This document shows, piece after piece, positions 9,291 to 19,360 of a stretch of DNA of 64,000 bases. The stretch lies in assembly GCA_018396995.1 (NCBI GenBank), contig JAGTQB010000002.1:1-64000 (forward strand), given 5' to 3'. Under the pieces are notes generated by a model. The model worked only from the letters and a program-made list of their open reading frames with translations. It did no database searches and was not told where the DNA came from. Both the position numbers and the translations under genes were made by a program. Position 1 is the first letter of the stretch. Each line of letters starts with the position of its first letter. The DNA comes from Candidatus Bathyarchaeota archaeon (lineage in GTDB: Archaea; Thermoproteota; Bathyarchaeia; Bathyarchaeales; DTEX01).

Positions 9291-10502
9291 ATGGCACTCC
9301 GCATTTTTCTAGATTTCATAAGACTTGCGTTAAAAGCCCTAAGCGAGAGGAGGACGAGGGCTGTGCTCACGATAATTGGCATATCTATTGGCCCCTTGGT
9401 TCTAGTTATGATGAGTTCTGTTGTGAGGAGCTACTCAGATTATATTGTGGAGAGAATAACTTCGCTGGGTCAGAACGCAATTGCCATCTTTCCGCGGGAG
9501 AACTATAGGTTGAGTGAGGACGACCTCAGTTTCATAAGGTCTATGCCAGAGATAATGAGGGCTGAGCCATTCTATTCTACACAGGCGTTGCTTAAAAGGG
9601 GCTCTGAGGAGATTAGAGTTTCAGTATTCGCCATAGACTATAACCTTCTATTCGAGGCTATTGGGAGCCTAAAAATAATGGATGGCGCCGTCCCCTCTGA
9701 TCCCCTCGGCTCAATAGTTGGAAAGAAGGTCGCCTTCAGGGGCTCCGGGGAGCAGCACTTCGCACTTGGAGACGTCATATCGCTTATGGTTCCAAAAATT
9801 GAGGGTGATAAAGTAGTTGGGAGAAGGAACGTGAACGTTAGGGTTGGCGCTATACTTGAGGAGTATGGTGGTGCGCTGATAGTTGACCCGGATCTAACAG
9901 TCTTCCTCAACCCTGAAGCCGGTAAGAAACTGCTTGGGATGAAGAGCTGGTCCGGCATATTCGTGCTCACGCGTGATCCATCGCTAGTCAAGGGCGTGGT
10001 CTCAAGCTTAAGGGAGAAGTATGAGGATAGGCTCCAGGTAATAGCCTTCAGCGCTATAGCTGAGGCGATCTCAAGCGTCACCAGGGCAATAGACTTCATA
10101 AACTTCTCAACGTCTCTCTCAGCGTTCGCTGTTGCTGTAGCTGGTGTCGCGGCAACAATGATAACCTCTGTTATGGAGAGGATACGTGAGATAGGCGTAA
10201 TGAAGGCTATAGGCTACACAAGCAGCCAAATCCTGCTATTAATCCTTTTGGAATCAATAATAATGAGCTTGATAGGGGGGTCGATTGGAATATCACTTGG
10301 GATAGTTGGGGCGCACTTCCTATCCCTTAGGGGATTAGTTATAGGTGGACTCGAACTAACCCTTATGCTCAGCCCAAAGATAACCATAGACTTAATAGCG
10401 CGAACCCTCCTACTAACTATGGCCGTTGGGTTAGCTGGCGGAATACTGCCAGCATATAGGGCCTCAAAGGTTCCGCCCGCAGTGGCCTTAAGATACGAGT
10501 AA
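9291..10502 (+). CDS. ABC transporter permease (FtsX/MacB-like)
   Basis: 403 aa; ALSERRTRAVLTIIGISIGPLVLV N-terminus; REIGVMKAIGYTSSQILLLILLESIIMSLIGG; AYRASKVPPAVALRYE C-terminus. Confidence 0.9.
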   Translation: MALRIFLDFIRLALKALSERRTRAVLTIIGISIGPLVLVMMSSVVRSYSDYIVERITSLGQNAIAIFPRENYRLSEDDLSFIRSMPEIMRAEPFYSTQALLKRGSEEIRVSVFAIDYNLLFEAIGSLKIMDGAVPSDPLGSIVGKKVAFRGSGEQHFALGDVISLMVPKIEGDKVVGRRNVNVRVGAILEEYGGALIVDPDLTVFLNPEAGKKLLGMKSWSGIFVLTRDPSLVKGVVSSLREKYEDRLQVIAFSAIAEAISSVTRAIDFINFSTSLSAFAVAVAGVAATMITSVMERIREIGVMKAIGYTSSQILLLILLESIIMSLIGGSIGISLGIVGAHFLSLRGLVIGGLELTLMLSPKITIDLIARTLLLTMAVGLAGGILPAYRASKVPPAVALRYE

Positions 10503-10545
10503 AATTTATTCCCTTCTTCTTCCAATACTTTGCTGGTGAGTTTAT

Positions 10546-10977
10546 TTGATAATTTCAATTGGGTCGGACGATCTATATCCTGTCGCCGTGACACTTTACG
10601 AGGAGCTGAAGAAGAGAGGTTTTGAGGTCAAGGCTTACGGCGCCCTGGTCACTGGGAGGGTTGAGCCATGGCCGGATGTAGCCTTCTCAGTGGCGAATGA
10701 TGTTGCCTCAGGGAGGTCTAATTTTGGAATAGTGATATGTTATACGGGGACCGGCGTCACAATCGCAGCTAATAAAGTTAGGGGTGTCCGGGCGGCCCTA
10801 TGCTTCGACGCGGAGTCTGCTAGGGGAGCTAGATTATGGAATGACGCTAACGTCCTAGCTATAAGCGGTAGACTAACAACCCCACAGGTTGGCAAGGAGA
10901 TACTTGAGGCATGGTTCTCTGTGAAGGGCCCTGACCAAAGCGAAATTGAGAATATAAAGAAGATTATGGATAAATAA
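10546..10977 (+). CDS. RpiB/LacA/LacB-family sugar-phosphate isomerase-like protein
   Basis: 143 aa; SNFGIVICYTGTGVTIAANKVRGVRAALCFDAESARGARLWNDANVLAISGR. Confidence 0.85.
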   Translation: MIISIGSDDLYPVAVTLYEELKKRGFEVKAYGALVTGRVEPWPDVAFSVANDVASGRSNFGIVICYTGTGVTIAANKVRGVRAALCFDAESARGARLWNDANVLAISGRLTTPQVGKEILEAWFSVKGPDQSEIENIKKIMDK

Positions 10978-10986
10978 AGAGGTGTT

Positions 10987-11751
10987 TTGCGGGGCTTCAT
11001 TATGGTAAGCCGCCTTGCTAAGCTAACCGAGTATGATTTAAGGAGGTATGATAGGCAAATACGCATAAATGGATTTGGTGTGGAGGGTCAGAGGAAGTTG
11101 AAGGGAGCCACCGTGCTAATTGCTGGAGCTGGTGGGCTAGGGTTCCCAATATCAGTTTACCTCGCAGCTGCTGGTGTTGGGACAATTAGAATAGTTGACC
11201 CAGACATCGTGGAGCTGGACAACCTAAACCGCCAGCTTCTCCACTGGGATAAGGATATCGGGAGGAAGAAGGTTGATTCAGCGCGTGAGAAACTCATCCA
11301 GATAAATCCGACAATAAATGTTGAGGTGTATGATGAGAAGATAACTGAGGAGAACGCTCTATCATTGGTTAAAGATGTTGATGTAGTTGTTGATGCGCTT
11401 GACAATTATGAGGCCAGGTTCGCCCTCAATAAGGCATGTGTAAGAGAGAAGATACCGTTCTTCCATGGAGCAGTTCATGGCTTGATGGGGCAGGCGACAA
11501 CAATAGTGCCTGGGGAGACTGCTTGCTTAAAATGTATAGTTCCAAGGCCGCCAAAACCAGAGGTCTTCCCGGTACTCGGCCCAGTAGCCGGAATCATAGG
11601 AGCGATACAGGCTACTGAGACAATAAAATACCTGGTTGGAATAGGGAACTTACTGAAAAATAAGCTCTTATTTTATGATGGCTTATATATGGAATTCACT
11701 ATGATAGAGGTTAAGAGGAATTCTGAGTGCCCTGTCTGCAGTAGGCTCTAA
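10987..11751 (+). CDS. ThiF/MoeB/HesA-family E1-like adenylyltransferase
   Basis: YDRQIRINGFGVEGQRKLKGATVLIAGAGGLGFP...DNLNRQLLH...ALDNYEARFALN; CxxC pairs CLKC and CPVC. Confidence 0.92.
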   Translation: MRGFIMVSRLAKLTEYDLRRYDRQIRINGFGVEGQRKLKGATVLIAGAGGLGFPISVYLAAAGVGTIRIVDPDIVELDNLNRQLLHWDKDIGRKKVDSAREKLIQINPTINVEVYDEKITEENALSLVKDVDVVVDALDNYEARFALNKACVREKIPFFHGAVHGLMGQATTIVPGETACLKCIVPRPPKPEVFPVLGPVAGIIGAIQATETIKYLVGIGNLLKNKLLFYDGLYMEFTMIEVKRNSECPVCSRL

Positions 11752-11809
11752 ACATGGTAGCTATTCAAGCACGTTAAATTTAGAGCGGGGTTTTGGCTGT
11801 AATCTGAAA

Positions 11810-12220
11810 TTAAACTGTTTCTAACTCAACCTTCACTGGTATTGGCTCTTTAAAAATTAGGAGCACCGGGCAATTCGCCTCAGTCCTCCTCCAAGCAGCC
11901 TCAATTAACTCCTTCCTCGCATCGGCGGATACCCTAACCTTAACACTTGCCTCACTTGGCTTAGGTGAGTCTGTTGGTCTCTCAATCTCAGCTGTTACCT
12001 CTAGCCTATTAAGCTTAATATTACTCCTCTTACACACATCAGCAAATATCGTTAGGGCGCAATCAGCTAAGGCCATCGCAGCTAACTCAAGGGCCATGGG
12101 ACCAGTGTCACCCCCACCAGACGCCACTGGGAGATCACAAACCACGCTATGGGACCGTGAGTTGTCAACAACGGAACGGACATTCTCAATCCACTTAGCC
12201 GTAGCCTTATATTTGACCAT
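11810..12220 (-). CDS. OsmC family protein
   Basis: SGGGDTGPMALELAAMALADCALTIF...ANCPVLLIFKEPIPVKVELE. Confidence 0.85.
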   Translation of the reverse strand: MVKYKATAKWIENVRSVVDNSRSHSVVCDLPVASGGGDTGPMALELAAMALADCALTIFADVCKRSNIKLNRLEVTAEIERPTDSPKPSEASVKVRVSADARKELIEAAWRRTEANCPVLLIFKEPIPVKVELETV

Positions 12221-12330
12221 TCAACCACCAATATCTCTATAATATAACATTGTTTATTTAATTTTTAGGTTGCGCAAAGTGCGCCGTTTTTCTCTTAGAA
12301 TTCTGGGTGAAAACTCGGTGTTCTTGAACT

Positions 12331-12510
12331 TTAGGGTCCAATAAAGCCGCATTTCGGGCATTTATATTGGCGTCTTAGCTGCCGGCACTTTGAGCACCGC
12401 CATATAGTTATGTCTCCACAGTTTGGGCAGAAGAATGAGACCGCGTTTGTTCCAGGCGGTATTATTCTGTTGCATGAGGTGCATATTGGCATTGGAACTC
12501 TTCCGCTCAA
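12331..12510 (-). CDS. Small archaeal zinc-finger protein (HVO_2753/DUF1610-like), absent from the supplied ORF track
   Basis: Own translation of the minus strand: LSGRVPMPICTSCNRIIPPGTNAVSFFCPNCGDITIWRCSKCRQLRRQYKCPKCGFIGP-stop; four CxxC knuckles. TTG start assumed. Confidence 0.85.
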   Translation of the reverse strand: MSGRVPMPICTSCNRIIPPGTNAVSFFCPNCGDITIWRCSKCRQLRRQYKCPKCGFIGP

Positions 12511-12549
12511 TCTATATTTACACCCCGGACTGTTGATTCGTAAATGATT

Positions 12550-13857
12550 CTATCTCCCCTTTATATACTTACTGCCTTCCCCAACTACGCTGCCAATTAT
12601 AGTACTTAACGCCATTGGTATGAATTTTAAGATTCTCGCCCTCAAGGTTTTCATGAGGGTTATTGCCTGATAATCCATGTCAGCTCCTAAAACAATCTTC
12701 TCATGAACTTTCTCCCTTAAAGCCATTAAGAATATCTTGTCTATGTCCCTGTCAGAGAACCTGTCAAGAATTCTTCTAATTAATAGGGCTATTTTGAGCT
12801 CTCCGCCTATCATTGACCTCCAGCTCTCTTCATAGGCCTTAAGAAACTCTCCACTAACATTGTCACTCAATATTGCCCTAGAGGCCACCCTTCCAGCTAT
12901 CTTAGCACAGAGCCCGCCAAATATGACCCCGCCACCAGTTATCGGCTTAGTATGCCCAGCTGAGTCGCCGACTATTAACAAGCCATCACTATATGTTCGC
13001 TCAATTGGGCCGCAGGTAATAATTAGGCCAGTAAAATATTTGATGGGCTTAAGTTCCTTAAGGGTTCTTTTAAACCTCCTCTCCACAAACTTGGTGAACT
13101 TTTCCCTTATATCACGAGTTTTACATGCGAGCCCAACCCTCACAACCTCATCGTTCAGCGGTATAACCCACGCAAAGAGTCCTGGGGCAATATTCCTACC
13201 AAAATATACTTCGACATAATCTGTACTTAGACTAGATACTGAAAGGTCAGCTTGTATGCCTTTGAGGAGTCTCTCTGCGCCGTGAGTTTTTAATCCGACC
13301 ATTTGTGGTATCCTTGGCGTGGCTCCCTCGGCATCTATTAATACCTTCGCCTTAACGGCATCTCCGCCACTGGTTTCCAGGAGCCACCCATCCCCCTTCC
13401 TATAGGCTCGTTTAACTCTTGCCCCCAACATTATAAGTGACCCCCTTCTCCTAGCCTCGCTGGCTAAAAATAGGTCAAAGAGGTGGCGGTTAACCACGCA
13501 TGCTACCGGGCTCTCCCACTCAACGGTGATAGATATTTTTGATGGGGAGAATAGGTGTGCTCCTCTAATCATGTTAAGTGTGTATACTCCACTACTCGGC
13601 ACACCTATCCTACAAAGCCCCCTGATACTTAAGAGCCCGGCGCAGTGGCAGGGCAGCCCTATCTCGCCATGCTCCTCTAAGACTACAACCCTCAACCCCA
13701 TTCTAGAAGCTTCTTGGGCTGCAATTAGCCCTGATGGCCCAGCTCCAATAACGGCTACATCTGTCTCCTCCACCATACTAAAGATTCCCTTCGATACCGC
13801 ATTATAATTTAATTGAAGCGTAACTTTAAAATATTTCAAATGAGCATTACTGTTCAT
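12550..13857 (-). CDS. Geranylgeranyl reductase family FAD-dependent oxidoreductase (true start probably inside, at MVEETDVAVIGAGPSG)
   Basis: VAVIGAGPSGLIAAQEASRMG; LPCHCAGLLS; GLLIVGDSAGHTKPITGGGVIFGGLCAKIAG. Confidence 0.87.
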   Translation of the reverse strand: MNSNAHLKYFKVTLQLNYNAVSKGIFSMVEETDVAVIGAGPSGLIAAQEASRMGLRVVVLEEHGEIGLPCHCAGLLSIRGLCRIGVPSSGVYTLNMIRGAHLFSPSKISITVEWESPVACVVNRHLFDLFLASEARRRGSLIMLGARVKRAYRKGDGWLLETSGGDAVKAKVLIDAEGATPRIPQMVGLKTHGAERLLKGIQADLSVSSLSTDYVEVYFGRNIAPGLFAWVIPLNDEVVRVGLACKTRDIREKFTKFVERRFKRTLKELKPIKYFTGLIITCGPIERTYSDGLLIVGDSAGHTKPITGGGVIFGGLCAKIAGRVASRAILSDNVSGEFLKAYEESWRSMIGGELKIALLIRRILDRFSDRDIDKIFLMALREKVHEKIVLGADMDYQAITLMKTLRARILKFIPMALSTIIGSVVGEGSKYIKGR

Positions 13858-13875
13858 TAACTTGGGGGCTTGTGA

Positions 13876-14145
13876 GTGGCTAGGGTTGTGATATCTCTAA
13901 AAATATTTCCCGCGGACGTGGGTATCAATCTGGAGGACTTGAAAGAGAAGATTAAGAATGCTCTGCCGAACTATGCTTCAGTTTATGGTTTTGAGGAGGA
14001 GCCGATCGCCTTTGGCCTAGTAGCTCTAATAGCGCACATAATATTGCCAGAGGATCTAGCTGGTGGCTTAGATGAGATTGAAAGCAGGATTAAAGGTATA
14101 GCCGACGTGAGTGATATACAGACTATTATGGTGAGAAGAGCATAG
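13876..14145 (+). CDS. Elongation factor 1-beta (aEF1B)
   Basis: 89 aa; KIFPADVGINLEDLKEKIKNALP...EEEPIAFGLVALIAHIILPEDLAGGLDEIESRI. Confidence 0.92.
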   Translation: MARVVISLKIFPADVGINLEDLKEKIKNALPNYASVYGFEEEPIAFGLVALIAHIILPEDLAGGLDEIESRIKGIADVSDIQTIMVRRA

Positions 14146-14218
14146 AAAACTCTATCACCACATTTATATATCCAGCCTTCTTACAATTAATGAATGAATA
14201 AAATAAATAATTATTCTA

Positions 14219-16411
14219 GTGAGGAAGACCCCAATGGTCAATGAGGTTCAGCTCAGGGTGGGCGATGCGAGGCAGAGGGATGTATATAGGGGTATCGCTA
14301 GAATAGATCAGAAGACAATGGAGAAGATGGGGGTATCCGCAGGCGACGTAATTGAGATAATAGGTAAGAGGAGAACATCGGCCATAGCCTGGCCTGCATA
14401 TGCTGAGGATCAAGGTAAGGGTATTATAAGGATTGATGGCATAACCCGTAAGAATGCAGGTGTATCAATAAATGAATATGTTATTGTCCGGAAGGCCGAG
14501 GTTACGGATGCTGTTAGCGTCACCCTCGCTCCAGTAGACATGAGACTGAATGTTGATGAAGACTTCATAAACTTTGTCAAAAATAGGCTCCTTGAAAGGA
14601 CCTTTGTTGAGGGTGATACAACATTAGTGATGATGCTCGGACACCCAGTCCAATTCGTCGTCACGAAGACTAAGCCGCATGGAATCGTGAGACTAACTTA
14701 TGACACCCATCTACAGATTCTCCCAGAACCTGTTCCAGAGGTTAAGGGTGTACCAAGGGTCACCTATGAAGATATTGGCGGACTAAAGGAGCAGATTCAG
14801 AGGATTAGGGAGATGGTTGAGCTACCGCTAAGACACCCGGAGATATTCCAGAGACTCGGAATAGACCCGCCTAAAGGGGTATTATTGCATGGGCCTCCAG
14901 GCTGCGGTAAGACTCTCCTAGCGAAGGCTGTAGCAAATGAGTCGGACGCATACTTTATATCAATAAATGGTCCAGAGATAATGAGTAAGTTTTATGGAGA
15001 GTCTGAAGCCAGGCTCCGTGAGATATTCCAGCAGGCTCAGCAGAATGCTCCAAGCATAATTTTTATTGATGAGATTGATGCTATAGCGCCTAAGAGGGAG
15101 GAGGTTACCGGAGAGGTTGAGCGGAGGGTTGTGGCGCAGCTACTCGCACTAATGGATGGGCTCTCTGAGAGGGGTAACGTGATAGTCATAGGCGCTACGA
15201 ATAGGCCTAACGCCCTCGACCCAGCCCTTAGAAGGCCTGGCAGATTTGACCGAGAGATAGAAATAGGCATCCCGGATAAGCAGGGGAGATATGAAATACT
15301 TCTGATCCATACTAGAGGTATGCCGCTTGCCGAGGATGTTGATTTAAAGAAGCTGGCTGAGATGACCCACGGCTATACTGGAGCTGACCTGGCAGCCCTA
15401 TGTAGGGAGGCGGCGATGAAGGCTCTAAGAAGATACCTCCCAGAGATAGATTTAGAGCAGGAGAGGATACCAACAGAGGTTCTCGAGAAGATGGAGGTTA
15501 AAATGGAGGACTTCTTAAACGCCTTTAAGGAAATAACGCCAACGGCGCTTAGGGAGGTTGCAATAGAAGTTCCGACAGTCCATTGGGATGACATTGGCGG
15601 GCTTGAGGATGTTAAGCAGGAGCTGAGGGAGGCTGTTGAGTGGCCAATTAAGAACCCGGAAGTATTTAAGAGAATGGGTATTAAGCCGCCTAAAGGCATA
15701 CTGCTCTATGGGCCTCCAGGCTGCGGTAAGACTTTATTGGCTAAGGCTGTTGCGACTGAGAGTGAAGCGAACTTCATAAGCATTAAGGGTCCCGAAATAA
15801 TGTCTAAGTGGGTTGGCGAGTCGGAGAAGGCTATAAGAGAGGTCTTTAGGAAGGCTAGGATGTCGGCGCCCGCGGTCATATTCTTTGATGAGATAGACTC
15901 GATTGTTCCAAGGAGGGGTCTGGGATACGGAGACAGCGGTGTAACTGAGAGGGTCATAAGTCAGCTACTCACGGAGATGGATGGAATACAGTCTCTAGAG
16001 GACGTTGTCGTCCTCTCTGCAACCAACAGGCCGGACCTAATTGACCCAGCGATACTTAGGCCTGGTAGATTTGATAGACTGATATATGTGCCGCCGCCTG
16101 ATGAAGGAGCTAGACTATCAATTCTCAAGATTCACGTGAAAAATATGCCCCTCGCTGGCGATGTAGACCTGAAGATATTGGCCAGTATGACGAAAGGCTA
16201 CTCTGGGGCGGATCTTGAAGCCCTATGCCGTGAGGCGGCCCTCATAGCTCTAAGGCGCGACATGAATGCGAAGGAGGTTACTATGAGAGACTTCCAAGAA
16301 GCCATGAAGAAAATTGGGCCGAGCATAACTCCTGACATGGAGAACTGGTATAAGAGCTGGGGCCAACAGTTTAAGAAAATGCAGAGGGCGGCGCCACCAT
16401 TAATAACTTAA
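14219..16411 (+). CDS. CDC48/VCP-type AAA ATPase, two AAA domains
   Basis: 730 aa; N-domain plus two [15 protein letters not shown] Walker A motifs, FIDEIDAI and FFDEIDSI Walker B. Confidence 0.97.
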   Translation: MRKTPMVNEVQLRVGDARQRDVYRGIARIDQKTMEKMGVSAGDVIEIIGKRRTSAIAWPAYAEDQGKGIIRIDGITRKNAGVSINEYVIVRKAEVTDAVSVTLAPVDMRLNVDEDFINFVKNRLLERTFVEGDTTLVMMLGHPVQFVVTKTKPHGIVRLTYDTHLQILPEPVPEVKGVPRVTYEDIGGLKEQIQRIREMVELPLRHPEIFQRLGIDPPKGVLLHGPPGCGKTLLAKAVANESDAYFISINGPEIMSKFYGESEARLREIFQQAQQNAPSIIFIDEIDAIAPKREEVTGEVERRVVAQLLALMDGLSERGNVIVIGATNRPNALDPALRRPGRFDREIEIGIPDKQGRYEILLIHTRGMPLAEDVDLKKLAEMTHGYTGADLAALCREAAMKALRRYLPEIDLEQERIPTEVLEKMEVKMEDFLNAFKEITPTALREVAIEVPTVHWDDIGGLEDVKQELREAVEWPIKNPEVFKRMGIKPPKGILLYGPPGCGKTLLAKAVATESEANFISIKGPEIMSKWVGESEKAIREVFRKARMSAPAVIFFDEIDSIVPRRGLGYGDSGVTERVISQLLTEMDGIQSLEDVVVLSATNRPDLIDPAILRPGRFDRLIYVPPPDEGARLSILKIHVKNMPLAGDVDLKILASMTKGYSGADLEALCREAALIALRRDMNAKEVTMRDFQEAMKKIGPSITPDMENWYKSWGQQFKKMQRAAPPLIT

Positions 16412-16420
16412 GATTAATGT

Positions 16421-16669
16421 GTGGTTATTGTTATGGCGGTAAAAACTTGGAAGGCGCAGCCCCTCCACCTGGCCATACTTGATATCCTTGAGAGGAAAGG
16501 CTCGATAACAGATGTGGAGCTCCTTGAGGCTTTAAAGAGCTCCTCAGGCTATAAGGATGTAAGCTTGAATGAACTGAATAAGGCTCTAATGAGGATGGAG
16601 ATAACAGGTCTCATTTTAGTGTCATCTTTGGCTAGGGGTAGGCGTCTCATACAGTTAGCTAAGAAATGA
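16421..16669 (+). CDS. Small winged-helix protein
   Basis: 82 aa; LHLAILDILERKGSITDVELLEAL...LNKALMRMEITGLILVSS. Confidence 0.6.
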   Translation: MVIVMAVKTWKAQPLHLAILDILERKGSITDVELLEALKSSSGYKDVSLNELNKALMRMEITGLILVSSLARGRRLIQLAKK

Positions 16670-16675
16670 TGCTTT

Positions 16676-17452
16676 TTATACCTTATCCCCAATAAATATT
16701 TCCACTTTAACTTTATCCCCATCTTTTAGCCCTAGCTTATTCCGGAGATAGACTGGCGCTATAACCTCCAGGACGTTTTCACTATAGTGGCTTCTCTCCG
16801 CAAGGACTACAGCGCCCCTCTCACAATCATTAATTGTTGCTAAAAAGCATTTAACGGGGCCGAATGCCCTATTCTTATTTCTAAAACCCTTAATTTCTAT
16901 CCCTGGGTAGACATTTAATGCTGTCCTCATAATAATCCCCCTTTTATCAGTTATCCTTAGATTTAGTGTTCCGGGATATGGATCAAATCCCAACTTCTCT
17001 ATAAATTGTCTTCTATATCCCTCCTGGGATACATAATAGGCTCCCTCACCTAGCCCGCTGAAAACCTCCCCCTCAACCACTATTAAGCGTGGTCTCCCCT
17101 CGAAGATCGCATTTAACTCGAGGTATACATCCCTAAGGAGCTCTTCGCCAGCCTTAGAAATTTTAACTAAGCTCCCCTCCCTATCTATGCTCCGTTCCAC
17201 AAGCCCCTTCTTCTCAAGATTAACTAGGTACCTTGATACGCTCTGCTGGGATGCCCCAATTTTCTCAGCAAATTTTGTAGTTGATATTCTTATTGGTTCG
17301 TTATGCGCGCCCATCTTGGCGAGAGCATAGAGGAGCATGAAATCCCTAATCATCTCCTTACTAACTATTCTCTCTCCTCTCATGCCCAGCCCCGCAATTA
17401 ATCTTGTGCGCGGGTATTCGCCTTCCTCCACCCATAATACTATTCGCTTCAT
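16676..17452 (-). CDS. ribK: CTP-dependent riboflavin kinase (RibK, DUF120) with N-terminal HTH
   Basis: RLIVVEGEVFSGLGEGAYYVSQEGYRRQFIEKLGFDPYPGTLNLRI; N-terminal HTH ISTTKFAEKIGASQQSVSRYL. Confidence 0.9.
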   Translation of the reverse strand: MKRIVLWVEEGEYPRTRLIAGLGMRGERIVSKEMIRDFMLLYALAKMGAHNEPIRISTTKFAEKIGASQQSVSRYLVNLEKKGLVERSIDREGSLVKISKAGEELLRDVYLELNAIFEGRPRLIVVEGEVFSGLGEGAYYVSQEGYRRQFIEKLGFDPYPGTLNLRITDKRGIIMRTALNVYPGIEIKGFRNKNRAFGPVKCFLATINDCERGAVVLAERSHYSENVLEVIAPVYLRNKLGLKDGDKVKVEIFIGDKV

Positions 17453-17801
17453 TAAATTTTCTCTTTAACGCTTTTAATGTTCCAGAGATTAAGAGCGTGT
17501 GCACCACGGTTTCCTCATCCCCAACTTTAGTTATTGCCGCCATTGCAGCCCTCATCATTGGAAGCGCCTTGTGGGAGCAGCGGATTATAGCGTAGCCTCC
17601 CTCTTGATTATACTCAATTACCGATAAATCTATTTGGCTGGCACCGTACTCGCCAAACAATCGTGTTATGCTACCCCAGAGAGCCCTCTCAAACTCTCTC
17701 TCCTCCGGGATTCTTCTAGCGTCAATTTTGGCCAAGATGTAGCGATGCCTAACCTTCCTCAACAGTCCTCTCCTCTCCTTACTATATAAACTCCTGGACA
17801 A
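17361..17801 (-). CDS. RNase P protein component 2 (Pop5)
   Basis: RHRYILAKIDARRIPEEREFERALWGSITRLFGEYGASQIDLSVIEYNQEGGYAIIRCSHKAL; C-terminus overlaps the annotated RibK start. Confidence 0.85.
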   Translation of the reverse strand: MSRSLYSKERRGLLRKVRHRYILAKIDARRIPEEREFERALWGSITRLFGEYGASQIDLSVIEYNQEGGYAIIRCSHKALPMMRAAMAAITKVGDEETVVHTLLISGTLKALKRKFNEANSIMGGGRRIPAHKINCGAGHERRENS

Positions 17802-18487
17802 ACATAGTCTTCACTTAGCTTCCTTCTATTCCGCTCAACTATAGACTTTGGGGCTTCAGAAAGAGCCCTCCTAGCACCGTTGAGGTCTAGGTCTATAAGA
17901 TATGCTAAGAAAGCATAGTCTTCTGGTCTCCTAAGCATTAAGGGTTTATCAGCCCCACTTGAGATAACTATGGGCACGCCATATTTTATAGCTACTGCAG
18001 TCTCTTTACGTAAAACCCTAAGAAGATTTATTCTGGAGGGACCAGATAAGTAGAGTAGTGGGGAAATGTTAATTTCTAGGGCGGCGCTCTTCTCTGAGGC
18101 GAGCTTTGCTTCGGAATCGCTGAAAAAGTGTTTTTTCTGGTCTTCTAAAGCATGGAATAGAATGTCTGTCCTCCTATCTTTAGCTGCCTGTAAGGCAACC
18201 TCCCTCGTGGTGCACTCTACAGCAACCACCTCGAACCTCCACCTAACTTTACCCAAAAGCTTCAGCAACTCACCAGCGCTCCTCGGCGACAAATCAACTC
18301 TCGTGACAAGATCTACCCCCGGAAACTCCCTTTTTAAGGCTTTAACAACCTCGGGATCCACGTCTATTGGGAGTGATAGTCCAATTATTTTATAGCCGAG
18401 GTCAACAGCTCTCCCTATTAAGTTTCTCGTCTCATCCATATGACTTAACTGCGGGCGTAAGTGTAGATCTGCGAATACTCTCTTCAT
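17759..18487 (-). CDS. RNase P protein component 3 (Rpp30)
   Basis: MKRVFADLHLRPQ...PIVISSGADKPLMLRRPEDYAFLAYLIDL; gene order with Pop5. Confidence 0.87.
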   Translation of the reverse strand: MKRVFADLHLRPQLSHMDETRNLIGRAVDLGYKIIGLSLPIDVDPEVVKALKREFPGVDLVTRVDLSPRSAGELLKLLGKVRWRFEVVAVECTTREVALQAAKDRRTDILFHALEDQKKHFFSDSEAKLASEKSAALEINISPLLYLSGPSRINLLRVLRKETAVAIKYGVPIVISSGADKPLMLRRPEDYAFLAYLIDLDLNGARRALSEAPKSIVERNRRKLSEDYVCPGVYIVRRGEDC

Positions 18488-18924
18488 GGTATGAGCCCTA
18501 TTTCCTGACAGGTCTTTCTAATATCTTCAATATTTGACATCTTAAATCTCACACGTATCCTTATCGGATCAGCCCTACAGAGCCTGAATCTCCCCATATA
18601 TGCCTCCTGCTTATCAAGCCTGATATAGAGGTTACCCCCCTCTAAATGTAGATCTAAGTGTCTGCCTAAATCCTCTTTATCAACAAGTGGGAGGTTTGTC
18701 GATATGTTGAGTAACAATGACTCAGCTATCTCAGGCTCCCTTATCTGAGTTTTAAAGAAGATTATTGGGTTGCCATATTCTCCGGTGAGCCTACTTCTGC
18801 TAAAAGAGACCCTCTCCGCATGTTCTCCTGGAAAGAGTTTTTTGGCCGCGGTAAGGACTTTCTCTTGATCTTCTGTGGCATGTGCAAAAAAGCTTAAATC
18901 TATATATGCGATTCTACCCTCCAT
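18484..18924 (-). CDS. COG1325-type RNA-binding protein (exosome-subunit-like)
   Basis: IDLSFFAHATEDQEKVLTAAKKLFP...LTGEYGNPIIFFKTQI; adjacent to RNase P genes. Confidence 0.7.
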   Translation of the reverse strand: MEGRIAYIDLSFFAHATEDQEKVLTAAKKLFPGEHAERVSFSRSRLTGEYGNPIIFFKTQIREPEIAESLLLNISTNLPLVDKEDLGRHLDLHLEGGNLYIRLDKQEAYMGRFRLCRADPIRIRVRFKMSNIEDIRKTCQEIGLIP

Positions 18925-18973
18925 TCCGCTGCCACTCTACCTAGCCATTTCTCACATCAATTATTTCCCATTT

Positions 18974-19183
18974 TTAAGCTTTCCTGCCTATTTGGGAGAG
19001 ATGCTTCCTTAAGGTCTCTATGTTCTCCTCATGCGCAGTTTTCCTTCTTTCATCAACTGGTATGTTTAGTTTTAATGCTTCCTCAATCGTTAGGCTGACT
19101 GCCTTAAGTTCCCCTCTGCTGAAGCCCTTGCCAACCCGCCTCTTACCCTTACTATAAACTATTGGCTTAATCTTCGAGTTCAT
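18974..19183 (-). CDS. rpl13e: 50S ribosomal protein eL13 (L13e)
   Basis: GKRRVGKGFSRGELKAVSLTIEEALKLNIPVDERRKTAHEENIETLRKHL. Confidence 0.82.
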   Translation of the reverse strand: MNSKIKPIVYSKGKRRVGKGFSRGELKAVSLTIEEALKLNIPVDERRKTAHEENIETLRKHLSQIGRKA

Positions 19184-19360
19184 CCGCTTTCCACATCCCC
19201 CAAAATTTATTGCATTAATTAGATCGAGATTTTAAACCTTTTTGTAAACTTATCTTCGCGAAAAAGGATTTTTTGCTTGCTTTTTTAAATTTATGGCATT
19301 TTTATTTAGCATTTTCTGTTAGAAAAAGTTTTAAGAGGGAGCTTTATTTTCAATTGTTTC

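Noticed and set aside
9182-9508. 108-aa plus-strand ORF overlapping the surface-protein end and the FtsX permease start
   Set aside because: Out-of-frame with two well supported genes and no recognizable domain.
10214-10594. 126-aa minus-strand ORF across the permease 3' end and RpiB-like start
   Set aside because: Antisense to two confident genes; Ser/Ile-rich translation typical of shadow ORFs.
12271-12285. Short hairpin TGCGCAAAGTGCGCC followed by TTTTT
   Set aside because: Only 5-bp stem, and no plus-strand gene ends there, so a terminator role is unsupported.
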